Shown: positions 31,256 to 40,180, numbered from the stretch's first letter. The stretch: 64,000 nt of DNA from Akkermansia muciniphila (GCA_945870025.1 CAMBQN010000011.1:1-64000), one strand, 5' to 3'. Notes: generated by a model from the sequence alone, not told the origin. Numbers and translations are program-made.

Positions 31256-32369
31256 GCGCCACCGTCCTTTTTTTCGCCGAGTATTTTTTCTGAGACTCGA
31301 AAAGCATGAGGTTGCCATCGGTACCTGTTCGATACGACTGTGGCTGATTCAGACTTCCATCTGTGTCGTGTGCCTTATCCGATGCAGACAACAAACGAAA
31401 CATGCTACGCCCCATTGCTTCGGCAAGCTTGACCGGGACCGCGTTCCCGATCTGCCTCATAGCCTCGCCCCAGGTACCGGTGATGGCATATGAGGCGGGA
31501 AAAGATTGTATTAGTTTCGCCTCATACACAGTCATGTATCGTAGTGACTCGTCTTTGAAGCGGATCATGTTTTCTCCACCCGGCACGCCGTGCGCACCCG
31601 CCTTGAGGGTCTTGCTCGGCTTGTCGACCTCACTTCCCGTATGCCCTGGATAGGCACGCGCGCCAGCGACGAACACATGATCTTTAAGCCCATGTGACGT
31701 CTGCGGATCGGGCACCTTGCGCAACGCATCCTGAATTGTCCGCCATGATTTATTGTTCACCGTTGGAGCCGGCCAGGACCATTCCTCCTTAATATCCGAA
31801 CGCACTCCAATGATGAACACGCGCTCGCGAATCTGTGGAACGCCGTAGTCTGCCGCGTTAACAAGCTTGTGTTGAACCCGATATTTCAATCCCGCGTATC
31901 GAGGATAAGACACTGCTCTTAACCGTTCCAAATGATCGCGCCAAGACTCGCTCGTGCGAAGCGCGAAATCGGGAAACGTGAGTCGCAAGACAACATAGTC
32001 AAAATAATCGGCGAAGCTTTTTCGAAGCAACCCTTTCACATTCTCAAAAACAAATCCCTTGGGTGCCAATTCACCAATGGCCCGGATCGCCTGTGGGAAC
32101 AGGTCTCGATGGTCGTCGTGTGCCTTGGCCAAACCTCCGAGTGAAAAAGGCTGACAAGGCGGCCCGCCTGCGATCAGATCAACTTCGCCCATGGATGAGA
32201 AATCGAAATCCCGCACATCCATTTCATGGACGATCCCGGGGTCAAAATTACGGCGCAACGTTTCGCAAGCAAAACGATTGATCTCGATGAAGGCGAGATG
32301 ATTGAACCCTGCGTTCTCCATCCCCTTTGCCAACCCGCCACATCCGCTAAACAGTTCGATCATCTGCAT
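31230..32369 (-). CDS. DNA (cytosine-5) methyltransferase, Eco29kI-like
   Basis: A 379-residue C5 methyltransferase with motif I ELFSGCGGLAKGMENAGF, motif IV GGPPCQPFS (nucleophile Cys), motif VI ENV, motif VIII QIRERVFIIG and motif X GNAVPVKLAEAM. Its start overlaps the endonuclease gene by 10 bases. With an Eco29kI-type GIY-YIG partner, the likely target is CCGCGG (inference from that family, untested). The last residues, after FESQKK, are basic and are encoded across the AT-rich to GC-rich boundary into the queC start region. Confidence 0.9.
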   Translation of the reverse strand: MQMIELFSGCGGLAKGMENAGFNHLAFIEINRFACETLRRNFDPGIVHEMDVRDFDFSSMGEVDLIAGGPPCQPFSLGGLAKAHDDHRDLFPQAIRAIGELAPKGFVFENVKGLLRKSFADYFDYVVLRLTFPDFALRTSESWRDHLERLRAVSYPRYAGLKYRVQHKLVNAADYGVPQIRERVFIIGVRSDIKEEWSWPAPTVNNKSWRTIQDALRKVPDPQTSHGLKDHVFVAGARAYPGHTGSEVDKPSKTLKAGAHGVPGGENMIRFKDESLRYMTVYEAKLIQSFPASYAITGTWGEAMRQIGNAVPVKLAEAMGRSMFRLLSASDKAHDTDGSLNQPQSYRTGTDGNLMLFESQKKYSAKKRTVARGCGSRKR

Positions 32370-33001
32370 CGTAATCCCACCAGATAATCGGTTACGCGAC
32401 GTTTTAACTCGGCCGACTTCGGTATTTCACCCTCAATTCGGCTCGCCCATGAACGCCCAGAATGCAGGGCATCCCAGGCGGACAGACGCCCTGTTTTCCT
32501 TTTCACTCCAGGATCGTGATTACCGAAACCATCGATTACGCTATTCCATAACGGCGTATGAAGGGCGATCACGGCGGCCTCCACAGCAGGAATCATGCTT
32601 TCGACGTCTCCCTCAAAAATCATAAACCGGCAGGCAAACTCATGTGATCTTAAATTTCTGACTTCATTCAAGCCGCGTGCATGCTGCACAAGACGATTGA
32701 ATAAACTTCTTGCCTGAGGGCGGTCTCCCGACGCTCGGCTTTGCCGCCAACCCGGGGGCACGGCTTTTCCCACATAGATCGGTACAGAATATGAAGTCCG
32801 ATTGATCTCTTTTCCAAATTTACTATACAGCCCCTTACATCCGATATAGTACAGCGCATAAACGCCGGATCCGGAGAATGATTCAGGCGGTGGAATCCCA
32901 AAAACCGGTGTGCCGTGGAAAAAACGCACAGCGTCTTTTAACATTTCTGAAAAATCATCGTTGTGATAGACGTGTTTATTTCGATCAAATACATTTTCCA
33001 T
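32360..33001 (-). CDS. Type II restriction endonuclease, Eco29kI-like GIY-YIG family
   Basis: A 213-residue protein with the GIY-YIG variant GVYALYYIG (near residue 47), IYVGKAVPPGWRQSR carrying the conserved Arg, RLVQHARGL, a Glu-containing region, and the late PLWNSVIDGFGNHDPG with the conserved Asn. Length and motif order match R.Eco29kI as I recall it. It should cut double-stranded DNA that lacks the partner's methylation. ATG 33001 has GAGGAAAC upstream. The gene starts 28 bases after queF in the same direction and has lower GC than the que genes. Confidence 0.85.
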   Translation of the reverse strand: MENVFDRNKHVYHNDDFSEMLKDAVRFFHGTPVFGIPPPESFSGSGVYALYYIGCKGLYSKFGKEINRTSYSVPIYVGKAVPPGWRQSRASGDRPQARSLFNRLVQHARGLNEVRNLRSHEFACRFMIFEGDVESMIPAVEAAVIALHTPLWNSVIDGFGNHDPGVKRKTGRLSAWDALHSGRSWASRIEGEIPKSAELKRRVTDYLVGLRCR

Positions 33002-33028
33002 TGTTTCCTCGCTCAAGCAGAAAAGCTT

Positions 33029-33505
33029 TTACATCAACATGTTGTGATTGCGGAAGCGCGACTCGGCCAGATCGGCGTATTTCGTCCCCGGGCGGCCGTA
33101 ATTGCAGTACGGATCGATCGTGATGCCCCCGCGCGGCCGGAAGCGCCCCGTCACCTCGATGTACGGGGGGGCCATCGCGGTTACGAGATCGTTCAAGATC
33201 ACGTTCACGCAATCCTCGTGGAACCCGCCGTGGTTGCGGAAGCCGAAGAGATAGAGTTTGAGCGACTTGCTCTCGACTAGCCGATCGCCCGGCACGTATT
33301 GGATCGTGATCGTTCCGAAATCGGGCTGGCCGGTCATGGGGCAGAGCGTGGTGAATTCGGGGCAGGTGAAGGTCACCCAATAGTCGCGATCCGGATGCTT
33401 GTTGGCAAAGGTTTCCAGCAGCCCCGGATCGTAACGGCCGGGATAGACCGTTTCGCCGCTGCCTAATTGCGTGACGCCTTTCAATTCTTCTTGGGTTCGA
33501 CTCAT
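33029..33505 (-). CDS. queF: NADPH-dependent 7-cyano-7-deazaguanine (preQ0) reductase
   Basis: A 158-residue T-fold enzyme of the short type. It shows [20 protein letters not shown] with the nucleophile Cys, and [21 protein letters not shown], the QueF signature with NADPH-binding and catalytic Asp region. It reduces preQ0 to preQ1 for insertion into tRNA. AAGGAG lies before ATG 33505. It heads the operon; no preQ1 riboswitch is recognised upstream. Confidence 0.93.
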   Translation of the reverse strand: MSRTQEELKGVTQLGSGETVYPGRYDPGLLETFANKHPDRDYWVTFTCPEFTTLCPMTGQPDFGTITIQYVPGDRLVESKSLKLYLFGFRNHGGFHEDCVNVILNDLVTAMAPPYIEVTGRFRPRGGITIDPYCNYGRPGTKYADLAESRFRNHNMLM

Positions 33506-33604
33506 AACCGGACTCCTTCTCTCCCTATCGCTTCGTTGCCGCGCTCCCTCGCCAGCCCCGCGGGCGGGGGCACACGCGCAGCGCCGAAGGCAACGGACTC
33601 ACCA

Positions 33605-34978
33605 CTACTGCACGGACGTGAGGCAGAAACGGAAACCGACGTCTGCAGACGCATACGAGGGTACATTCTTGAAGCGGAATGCGCAACGAAGAAAGCCGGG
33701 CACACTGCTGAACGATCCCCCGCGAAGCACGCGCAGGTTTGCGTCCTGCGTCCAGATCTCAGCATGAGCCCCCGTGGGATCGTAGCTGTCCTCGCACCAT
33801 TCCCAGACGTTCCCGATCATGTCGGAAAGCCCGTATCCATTCCTGCCTTTCAGTCCGAACGATCCGCAGGGCGCGGTATAGAAATATCCGTCCGACCAGG
33901 AATACCGCTGAAGATACCGTTTCCGGTTGGGGGCCCGCTCGGAACCCGCTCCGTTCATCCGCCTGTTGCCGTCGGTCAGTTGATCGCCCCACCAGAACCG
34001 CGTCCCCTCACGCCCTCCGCGGCAGGCGTAGGCCCACTCGGCCTCGCCGGGAAGGCGGTAGCCGGTACCCTTCGGCAACCGTCCGGCTGCTCGTTCTTTC
34101 TCCGTCAGCCAGTCGCAAAAGGCCTTGGCGTCGTTCCACGACACGCACACGACGGGATGCGCCTGAGTCTGAGCAAACCCCGGATCCTGCCAATTCCGCT
34201 CGATCATGTGCCGCCATATTCCATCCCGATTCAGGTCATGTGCCCACGCCAGGCCCTTCTTCTCAGCGTCCGTCCGATAATTCGCGTCCTTGATGAATTG
34301 CCCCCACTGATCGAGCGTCACCTCGGTCTGCCCGAGCCAGAAGCCATCCTGTAGGGTGGCCGGCATCGGCACGCCATCGTTGATAAACCGCACGACTTCG
34401 AACGCCTCCTGTGACGCGGCCCCGTACTGCTCGTTGCGCACGGCCCCCTGCCCCTCTGGCCCCAACGCCCACGCATGTTCCTCGCGCGTGCTGCCCAGCA
34501 TCGTCGTCCCGGGCGGAATCCAGACCAACGCTGCGGACACGCCGCCACCCAGATCGACCACCCACTCCTGCCCCGCCACCGGTCCGGGCTGCCGTGTCAG
34601 CGCCACCCGCCGCATGCGAGGCCCCATCCAGTCGACCTCACCCGACAGCATTGCGGGCACATAACCCAGATCCGACACCTCGGGTGTGTAGGAAACCGTC
34701 ACGTCGTACTTCTGGCCCGTCTGGAGGGTGAACGTGCAGGGCGTCTGATAGGTCTTCTTGCCGTACGCCACAAGCGCATCGACGGGCTGCCCGTCCACCT
34801 CAGCCGTGACCGTCAGGGTCGGCGTCAGTTCCGGCACGACCCCGATCCCGGTCGCGCCTTCCCGGGGCACGTCAGCCGCCCTGAGCGAGATCACGGCCAG
34901 TCCGAAAACGACGAGCACGACCGGGATCAGGAAACCCCGGAGCCCGCCCCACAGCCTGTTTCGTTCGCACTCGCCCAT
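33605..34978 (-). CDS. Membrane-anchored formylglycine-generating-enzyme (SUMF1) family protein
   Basis: A 457-residue protein. A membrane/signal helix (FLIPVVLVVFGLAVISL) is followed by a PEGA-like domain (residues about 50-125: VTAEVDGQPVDALVAYGKKT ... KYDVTVSY), then the SUMF1 domain (residues about 150-455). That domain shows FWLGQTEVTLDQWGQF, HPVVCVSWNDAKAFCDWLTEK, YRLPGEAEWAYACRGG, GLSDMIGNVWEWCEDSYD, RVLRGGSF and VGFRFCL. Most bacterial members of this class are not proven sulfatase activators. ATG 34978 has AGGAG upstream and is preferred to ATG 34993. It follows a second family member. Confidence 0.82.
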   Translation of the reverse strand: MGECERNRLWGGLRGFLIPVVLVVFGLAVISLRAADVPREGATGIGVVPELTPTLTVTAEVDGQPVDALVAYGKKTYQTPCTFTLQTGQKYDVTVSYTPEVSDLGYVPAMLSGEVDWMGPRMRRVALTRQPGPVAGQEWVVDLGGGVSAALVWIPPGTTMLGSTREEHAWALGPEGQGAVRNEQYGAASQEAFEVVRFINDGVPMPATLQDGFWLGQTEVTLDQWGQFIKDANYRTDAEKKGLAWAHDLNRDGIWRHMIERNWQDPGFAQTQAHPVVCVSWNDAKAFCDWLTEKERAAGRLPKGTGYRLPGEAEWAYACRGGREGTRFWWGDQLTDGNRRMNGAGSERAPNRKRYLQRYSWSDGYFYTAPCGSFGLKGRNGYGLSDMIGNVWEWCEDSYDPTGAHAEIWTQDANLRVLRGGSFSSVPGFLRCAFRFKNVPSYASADVGFRFCLTSVQ

Positions 34979-34989
34979 TTCCGCTCCTG

Positions 34990-35997
34990 TCATTTGTAGG
35001 CCCAGCGGCGGACCGTCCGGAATCCGATATTGCCGTTTCGGACGTCGGGCCAGTCAAAGTTGCGGCCGGCAACACGCGCGTAACGCGCAGGGTGTATCCA
35101 GCCGCCGCCGCGGACCACCCGGTACCCGCCCTGGACCGTCGGCGCTGAGGCCCCCCGGGGATCCGTTACGCGATCCGACGCATAGGGGCCGAACCTGTCC
35201 CAGCACCACTCCCAGACGTTGCCGCTCATGTCGTGCAGGCCGTATCCATTGGCCGGAAAGGCTCCGACCGGACTGGTGTAAGGCCAGTCAGTGGCATACG
35301 TCGGGTGGCACTCCCGCGTCGGACTCACGTCGTAACGCACATCCGGGGAACTCACGTAGTTCGCCTGACTGTGTTGAATCGTGTCGCCCCCGGGGAAGCG
35401 CTGACACGCACAGCCTCCCCGTGCCGCCTTTTCCCACTCCGCTTCGGTCGGCAGACGGTAGCCGTCGGCCATCCATTCGCAGAGAATATCCGCCTGCTCT
35501 CCCGTCTGGTACACCGCGCCATCGCGGGTTCTATAACAGGGGGTGAGACCTTCCCTCTGACTGCGCGCATTGCACCACTTGACCGAGTCATACCAGTTGA
35601 CCGAATACACGGGATGGTTTTCCGCCTTGCCGCGCCCGACGTCTGAAAGATCGTAGCCCTGTGACGCGCCCCAGTTGCACACGTCCTGCCACAGACGCCA
35701 CGTCACCTCGGTCTTATCCATACAGAAGGCGCCGACATATACCGTGTGGACGGGCAACTCCGCGTCCCACCCGTCGCCTGATGCGTCTCCCATCTGGAAG
35801 CTCCCGGCGTCGATGCCCTCCATGGAGGTGGAACAGGGAGGCCGATCCGCCGACACCACCGTCCCAGTTTCCGTTGTCGCTGAAGCCGTCTTGCGTGTCT
35901 CGGGCGCCGCTGCAGCCGTCTTGCGTGTGCCGGGCGCCAAGCACCCGGCACAGAGAGCGGTCAGCGCCAGACCCATGATTCGCATTGCCGTCTTCAT
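34990..35997 (-). CDS. Lipoprotein of the formylglycine-generating-enzyme (SUMF1) family
   Basis: A 335-residue protein with a lipoprotein signal (MGLALTALCAGC, Cys near residue 19), a short Ala/Thr linker with a duplicated TRKTA motif, and a full SUMF1 domain: MEGIDAGSFQMGDASGDGWD, AFCMDKTEVTWRLW, NHPVYSVNWYDSVKWCNARS, YRLPTEAEWEKAARGG, GLHDMSGNVWEWCWD, RVVRGGGW and IGFRTVRR. It lies in tandem with the other SUMF1 protein, 11 bases apart. The DNA upstream of ATG 35997 belongs to the preceding gene. Confidence 0.82.
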   Translation of the reverse strand: MKTAMRIMGLALTALCAGCLAPGTRKTAAAAPETRKTASATTETGTVVSADRPPCSTSMEGIDAGSFQMGDASGDGWDAELPVHTVYVGAFCMDKTEVTWRLWQDVCNWGASQGYDLSDVGRGKAENHPVYSVNWYDSVKWCNARSQREGLTPCYRTRDGAVYQTGEQADILCEWMADGYRLPTEAEWEKAARGGCACQRFPGGDTIQHSQANYVSSPDVRYDVSPTRECHPTYATDWPYTSPVGAFPANGYGLHDMSGNVWEWCWDRFGPYASDRVTDPRGASAPTVQGGYRVVRGGGWIHPARYARVAGRNFDWPDVRNGNIGFRTVRRWAYK

Positions 35998-36025
35998 CAC
36001 CCGTTCCTTGCCTTTCGTTTCCGCG

Positions 36026-36790
36026 CTAGCGCACATCCGCCTCACGCAGGTCGTCGTGCCAGAAATCGATTCCGACGATTCCCAGGATGAAATCAAATAC
36101 CTGAGAGGTATCCACCCCGAACCGGAGGGCAATCCCCAGATGACTATCAATGGGGGTGTAGGGAATGCCAATGGGAAGGGCCAGATCAAAACCCGTATAG
36201 GCGTAATTATGCCATCCGCGTGGATGATCCTCCCACGTATGGCCCCGGTCGCCGTCGCCCGAGTGCACGACAAGATGGGCCGATTCACCTGAGAACCCCT
36301 CCTCGTTGTACATGCGCGCCATCCAGCGACGGCTTCGTTCCGGGTCCTTGTAGAAATTGACCGCGCCCGGCGACTGCCGGACGTCCCAGTTCTTCCAAGG
36401 CCCGAACCCGCTGATTTTCCGGATTTCTGAATAGGCGCCAAACCCGCGTCCTTCCCATTCGGCGACTGCGCCGCCAAACAGCACGTAGCCGAGATGGCCG
36501 TAGTCGGTGACCTGCAAGTGGGCGCCGAAACTCGGGGTAAGCGGTCCCGTGACCGGATTTTCATGCGTCACTCCCACCCCCAAATGAAAGATGTCGCAGA
36601 AGTCGGCCATGCGGTTGCTGAACCAATGGAATCGCGGCGTCCAAGGCGTTCCACCCGTCGTATTGTTTGTATAAACGGCCACCTGCGCGTCGCCGGTTAA
36701 AAGGGGATTCCGGTCCCCGTAGCCATAGGCCTGCCCCGACGCAACGCACGCGCTTAAAACAACGGCAGCGCATACCCATACTTTATTCAT
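36026..36790 (-). CDS. Secreted protein of unknown function
   Basis: A 254-residue protein with a signal peptide (MNKVWVCAAVVLSACVASGQA). It is aromatic- and Gly-rich (FHWFSNRMADFCDIFHLGVG, GYVLFGGAVAEWEGRGFGAY, RGWHNYAYTGFDLALPIGIP), a pattern that could be an outer-membrane beta-barrel or a beta-sandwich. It lies upstream of the two SUMF1-type genes in the same direction and may be co-transcribed with them. Family not recognised. Confidence 0.65.
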   Translation of the reverse strand: MNKVWVCAAVVLSACVASGQAYGYGDRNPLLTGDAQVAVYTNNTTGGTPWTPRFHWFSNRMADFCDIFHLGVGVTHENPVTGPLTPSFGAHLQVTDYGHLGYVLFGGAVAEWEGRGFGAYSEIRKISGFGPWKNWDVRQSPGAVNFYKDPERSRRWMARMYNEEGFSGESAHLVVHSGDGDRGHTWEDHPRGWHNYAYTGFDLALPIGIPYTPIDSHLGIALRFGVDTSQVFDFILGIVGIDFWHDDLREADVR

Positions 36791-36873
36791 GGCTTTCTCC
36801 CTCGTACGCATCCCTCGCCACGGGGCAACCGGATGCGATCCCCGGTTTACCCGCATTCCTCGCGGGCGAGTTA

Positions 36874-36916
36874 ACACCCTCCACAACGAGCCGTTCCGGC
36901 TCGTTGTGGAGGGTGT
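36874..36916. repeat. Perfect 19-bp stem-loop
   Basis: ACACCCTCCACAACGAGCC (36874-36892), loop GTTCC, and the exact inverse (36898-36916). No T-run follows on either strand. It lies 34 bases beyond the stop of the prenyltransferase gene (minus strand), so it may be a 3' stabiliser or a weak terminator. Confidence 0.85.
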
Positions 36917-36950
36917 GGACGTCTTTCAACCGATATCACGCGTTCCGCCA

Positions 36951-37886
36951 TCACACGCCGTCCTTGGCCAGGTGAAACACCGTCAACGCCGTCAGCCCGT
37001 ACAACAGGATGGTCACGATCAGCACGCGGTCGGTAAGCAACACCCGCTCCGGACGTTCCCCGCCGCCCTTCCGGTAGACCAGATCGAGGTAGCGCAGGAT
37101 ACCGAACAGGACGAAGGGAATGGTCAGCCCAAGGCGGTTGGTGTCGAAGCGCTTGACCGTCTCCTCGGAAAGGGTATAGAGCGCATAGCAGACGACCGTC
37201 GCCGCGCTGACGACCGCGATCGCCTGGTCGAGCACCCGGGCATCATAGCCATCGAGTGCCTCCCGCGTCAAGGCCTCGTCTGATTCGGAGCGCACCTTCT
37301 CATGCCGCCGCTTGCACAGTGCGAGGAACAGCGCCAGCAGAAAGGCGCAGAGCAGCAGCCACGGCGAGATCCGCACGTCGATCGCCAGCGCCCCGGCCAC
37401 GGCCCGGATCACAAAACCGATCGCGATGATGAACGCATCGACCAGCGCCACCTGCCGCAACCCGTAGGTGTAGAGTGCCTGCAGGCCCAGGTAGGCAAGA
37501 ATTGTTTCGCCGAGGCCGGCATTGATGGCAAAACCCGCCGCCACGCCGGCTGCCGCGAGCACGGCTGCGGCGAGGACCGCCGGTGCCACGGCCAGCGTGC
37601 CAGAAGCCAGCGGACGGAAGCGTTTCTGGGGGTGCGCGCGATCGGCCTCCCGGTCGTGGATATCGTTGATCAGATAGACCGCGCTCGATGCGGCGCAGAA
37701 GGCGGCGACCGCCGCCAGCACCGAGACCAGCGCGCCCCACCCCGCCGCGTTTCCCTGCTGGCTCGGATCCCAGCGGGCGAAGAAATAGGCGGCCAGAACC
37801 ACGCCGTTTTTGGTCCACTGGCTGGGCCGCATCGCCCGCACCAGCGCGAGCGGGCACCACCCCCGTTGTGCAATAAGACCGCCCAT
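36951..37886 (-). CDS. UbiA-family decaprenyl-phosphate phosphoribosyltransferase-like protein
   Basis: A 311-residue polytopic membrane protein with about eight helices. It shows MRPSQWTKNGVVLAAYFFA, the Asp-rich motif NDIHDREADRAHPQKRFRPLASG, and YTYGLRQVALVDAFIIAIGF with the second Asp region. The pattern is that of the phosphoribosyltransferase group that makes prenyl-phosphoryl-5-phosphoribose for D-arabinose donors. ATG 37886 overlaps the preceding stop (TGATG), so it is translated together with the GT2 gene. Confidence 0.8.
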   Translation of the reverse strand: MGGLIAQRGWCPLALVRAMRPSQWTKNGVVLAAYFFARWDPSQQGNAAGWGALVSVLAAVAAFCAASSAVYLINDIHDREADRAHPQKRFRPLASGTLAVAPAVLAAAVLAAAGVAAGFAINAGLGETILAYLGLQALYTYGLRQVALVDAFIIAIGFVIRAVAGALAIDVRISPWLLLCAFLLALFLALCKRRHEKVRSESDEALTREALDGYDARVLDQAIAVVSAATVVCYALYTLSEETVKRFDTNRLGLTIPFVLFGILRYLDLVYRKGGGERPERVLLTDRVLIVTILLYGLTALTVFHLAKDGV

Positions 37887-38620
37887 CACGCGACCCGTCT
37901 TTTGGGCCAACGGCGGAAGCCGCTCCGCCAAGCCAGCTTCAACACCATCAGGAAGGCCTCGCCGGCGATGCCCGTATTCATCTTGGAATAGCCGGCCCGG
38001 CGATCTTCAAACACGATCGGTATCTCCTGGATCCGAAATCCGCCCATCCACGCACCATGGTTCAGCTCGATCTGGAACGAATAGCCGTTGGAGGTGACCC
38101 GGTCGAGGTCGAGCGTCTCCAGCACGCGCCGGCGGAAGCATTTGAAGCCGCCGGTCGGATCGCAGACGGGTAGCCCCGTGACGAAGCGCACGTAATAGCC
38201 CGCGAAGGTGCTGAGCAGCAGCCGGCTCAGCGGCCAGTTCATCACGCGGATGCCGCCGATGTAACGCGAGCCGATCACTAGGTCGGCATCGTCTGCGGCG
38301 GCAACCAAGTGCGGCAGGGCGGCCGGATCGTGCGAGAAATCGGCGTCCATCTCGACAATCTTATCAAACCCATTCGCCAGCGCCCACGTGAAACCGGCGA
38401 CGTAGGCGCGCCCGAGTCCCTGCTTACCCGGCCGGTGCAGGACATGCACGCGCGCGTCGGCGGCGACGAGCGCGTCAATCAGCGCGCCCGTGCCGTCCGG
38501 AGAATTATCGTCCACAAACAACACGTGGGCGTCGGGAAGGGCGCCGAAGACCGCCTGCGAGATCGGGCCGACATTATCCTTCTCGTCATACGTGGGAATG
38601 ATGACTAGCGTCTTTTCCAT
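37886..38620 (-). CDS. Polyprenol-phosphate mannosyltransferase-like GT2 enzyme
   Basis: A 244-residue soluble or membrane-associated glycosyltransferase with IIPTYDEKDNVGPI, FVDDNSPDGTGALID, GLGRAYVAGFTWAL, the metal site MDADFSHDP, LVIGSRYIGG and DPTGGFKCFRR. The family moves a hexose from a nucleotide sugar to polyprenyl phosphate. It is coupled to the phosphoribosyltransferase gene, so both may feed lipid-linked sugars into glycan or glycoprotein synthesis. ATG 38620 is preferred to an upstream TTG. Confidence 0.85.
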   Translation of the reverse strand: MEKTLVIIPTYDEKDNVGPISQAVFGALPDAHVLFVDDNSPDGTGALIDALVAADARVHVLHRPGKQGLGRAYVAGFTWALANGFDKIVEMDADFSHDPAALPHLVAAADDADLVIGSRYIGGIRVMNWPLSRLLLSTFAGYYVRFVTGLPVCDPTGGFKCFRRRVLETLDLDRVTSNGYSFQIELNHGAWMGGFRIQEIPIVFEDRRAGYSKMNTGIAGEAFLMVLKLAWRSGFRRWPKRRVA

Positions 38621-38696
38621 GCGCAAATTGTAGGCGAATCACCCCCTCCGGCGCAAGCGGCGATTGCGGAGGGGCTGAAAAGGGGGGAAATGGGCG

Positions 38697-38724
38697 TTGA
38701 CGATGCGCCGGTTGATATGATAAT
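38697..38724 (+). promoter_or_regulatory. Sigma70-type promoter of the SpoU methyltransferase gene
   Basis: TTGACG (38697-38702), a 16-base spacer and GATAAT (38719-38724), 33 bases before ATG 38758. GGGAGGG precedes the start codon. Confidence 0.6.
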
Positions 38725-38757
38725 TCTGCTGCGTCCATCACCACCCCGGGAGGGCGC

Positions 38758-39600
38758 ATGATCCCCAACCATCTCCACGTCACCAGTCTGGCCAACCCCA
38801 AGATCAAGACGGTCGTCAAACTCCGTCAGCGCTCGCATCGCGACGGGCTGGGGTTGATGCTGACCGAAAGCTACCGTGACATCACACGGGCGTTGGACGC
38901 GGGTTATGTTCCGACGCAGCTCTTCTTCTGCGAGGAGCTTTTTCTGAAAAACGAGAACGAGCCGGCGCTGATCGATCGCTGTCGCGGTGGCGCGTGCGAG
39001 ATCGTCTCCTGCACGGCACCGGTATTCGAGAAGATCGCCTACCGCGAACGGCCGGACGGCCTGCTGGCCGTCGGGCCGCAAATCCGGCGCGCCCTCGCCG
39101 ACCTGGTCCTTCCGGAAAACGCCCTGGTGGTGGTGGCCGAGGCGATCGAGAAGCCGGGGAATCTGGGCACCATCCTGCGCACGGCCGATGCGGCGGGGGT
39201 GAGCGCGGTGATCGTCTGTGATCGCTGCACCGACATTTACAATCCGAACGTGGTTCGCGCCTCGACCGGCATCATCTTCTCGATGCCGCTGATCGAGACG
39301 GGCAGCGCCGAGACGCTCGCTTTTCTCCGCCGCAACGGCTTTTCCATCCTCGCCGCGACGCCGCACACCGACACGCTGCACATGAACGCCGATCTCACCG
39401 GCCGAGTCGCCGTCGTCGTCGGCGCGGAGCAGTACGGGCTTTCCCGGCTGTGGCTCGACGCCGCCGACCTGCGCGTGCGCATCCCCATGCTCGGCCGGGC
39501 CGACTCCCTCAACGTCGCCGCCGCGACCACGATTCTCCTCTTCGAGGCGGTGCGCCAGCGCATCGCCGCCGGTCTCGCCGTTCCCGCCGCGATGGCGTGA
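38758..39600 (+). CDS. TrmH/SpoU-family RNA 2'-O-methyltransferase
   Basis: A 280-residue protein with a substrate-binding N-terminal domain (LANPKIKTVVKLRQRSHRDG, TESYRDITRALDAGY) and the SPOUT trefoil-knot domain: AIEKPGNLGTILRTADAAGV (motif 1), VVVGAEQYGLSRLWLD (motif 2) and IPMLGRADSLNVAAATTILLFEA (motif 3). It should methylate a ribose in rRNA or tRNA; the target cannot be read from sequence. Confidence 0.88.
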   Translation: MIPNHLHVTSLANPKIKTVVKLRQRSHRDGLGLMLTESYRDITRALDAGYVPTQLFFCEELFLKNENEPALIDRCRGGACEIVSCTAPVFEKIAYRERPDGLLAVGPQIRRALADLVLPENALVVVAEAIEKPGNLGTILRTADAAGVSAVIVCDRCTDIYNPNVVRASTGIIFSMPLIETGSAETLAFLRRNGFSILAATPHTDTLHMNADLTGRVAVVVGAEQYGLSRLWLDAADLRVRIPMLGRADSLNVAAATTILLFEAVRQRIAAGLAVPAAMA

Positions 39601-39680
39601 CGGGCTCGGCGGCCGCCCCGTGCGACACGGCTTCGGGGGAGGGGCGAGGCAAGGCCGGACCGCAACCGGGAGAGTTTCAG

Positions 39681-40163
39681 GTGACAGACGTCTTCAGCAA
39701 GCAGAAACGCAGCGAGGTGATGGCGGCGATCCGCTCGAAGAACACCGGTCCCGAGCGAGCCGTCCGTTCAATGCTGCACAGGCTTGGGCTGCGGTTTCGC
39801 ATCCATGACAGGAGCCTGCCTGGCACGCCCGACGTGGTGCTGGCGAAGCACAGGACAATCGTCGAGGTGCGGGGGTGCTATTGGCATCGTCATGCCCGTT
39901 GCATGCTGGCGTCCGATCCCTTGTCGCACAGGCGTTTCTGGCAAGCCAAGTTTGAGCGGAACATGGCGAGGGACAAGACGAACCTCAGGGCCTTGCGGAA
40001 GATGAACTGGCGGACGGTGGTCGTCTGGGAATGCGAGCTGCGAAAGCCAGGGCGGCTGGAAAAGCGGCTGCGCAAGGCCTTCGGACTGCGGGACCGCGGA
40101 CGTGCCGTCAGACAGGACATCGGGGGCGGAAGACCCCTAAGACCCGGCGCACGCCTTCCCTGA
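39681..40163 (+). CDS. vsr: Very-short-patch-repair endonuclease (Vsr)
   Basis: A 160-residue protein with DVFSKQKRSEVMAAIRSKNT, GLRFRIHDRSLPGTPDVVLAK (catalytic Asp), IVEVRGCYWHRHARCMLASDP (zinc/His-Cys region) and FERNMARDKTNLRALRKMNW followed by VVVWECEL. Vsr nicks next to T:G mismatches made by deamination of 5-methylcytosine. The start is GTG 39681 with GGGAGAG upstream. The nearest C5 methyltransferase is 7 kb away; the neighbours are two restriction-associated proteins on the opposite strand. Confidence 0.9.
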   Translation: MTDVFSKQKRSEVMAAIRSKNTGPERAVRSMLHRLGLRFRIHDRSLPGTPDVVLAKHRTIVEVRGCYWHRHARCMLASDPLSHRRFWQAKFERNMARDKTNLRALRKMNWRTVVVWECELRKPGRLEKRLRKAFGLRDRGRAVRQDIGGGRPLRPGARLP

Positions 40164-40180
40164 AAGGTGCGCCAGGCCGG

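Noticed and set aside
33506-33604. preQ1 riboswitch ahead of queF
   Set aside because: No H-type pseudoknot with the A-rich tail typical of preQ1-I, and no preQ1-II layout, could be recognised in the 99 bases upstream.
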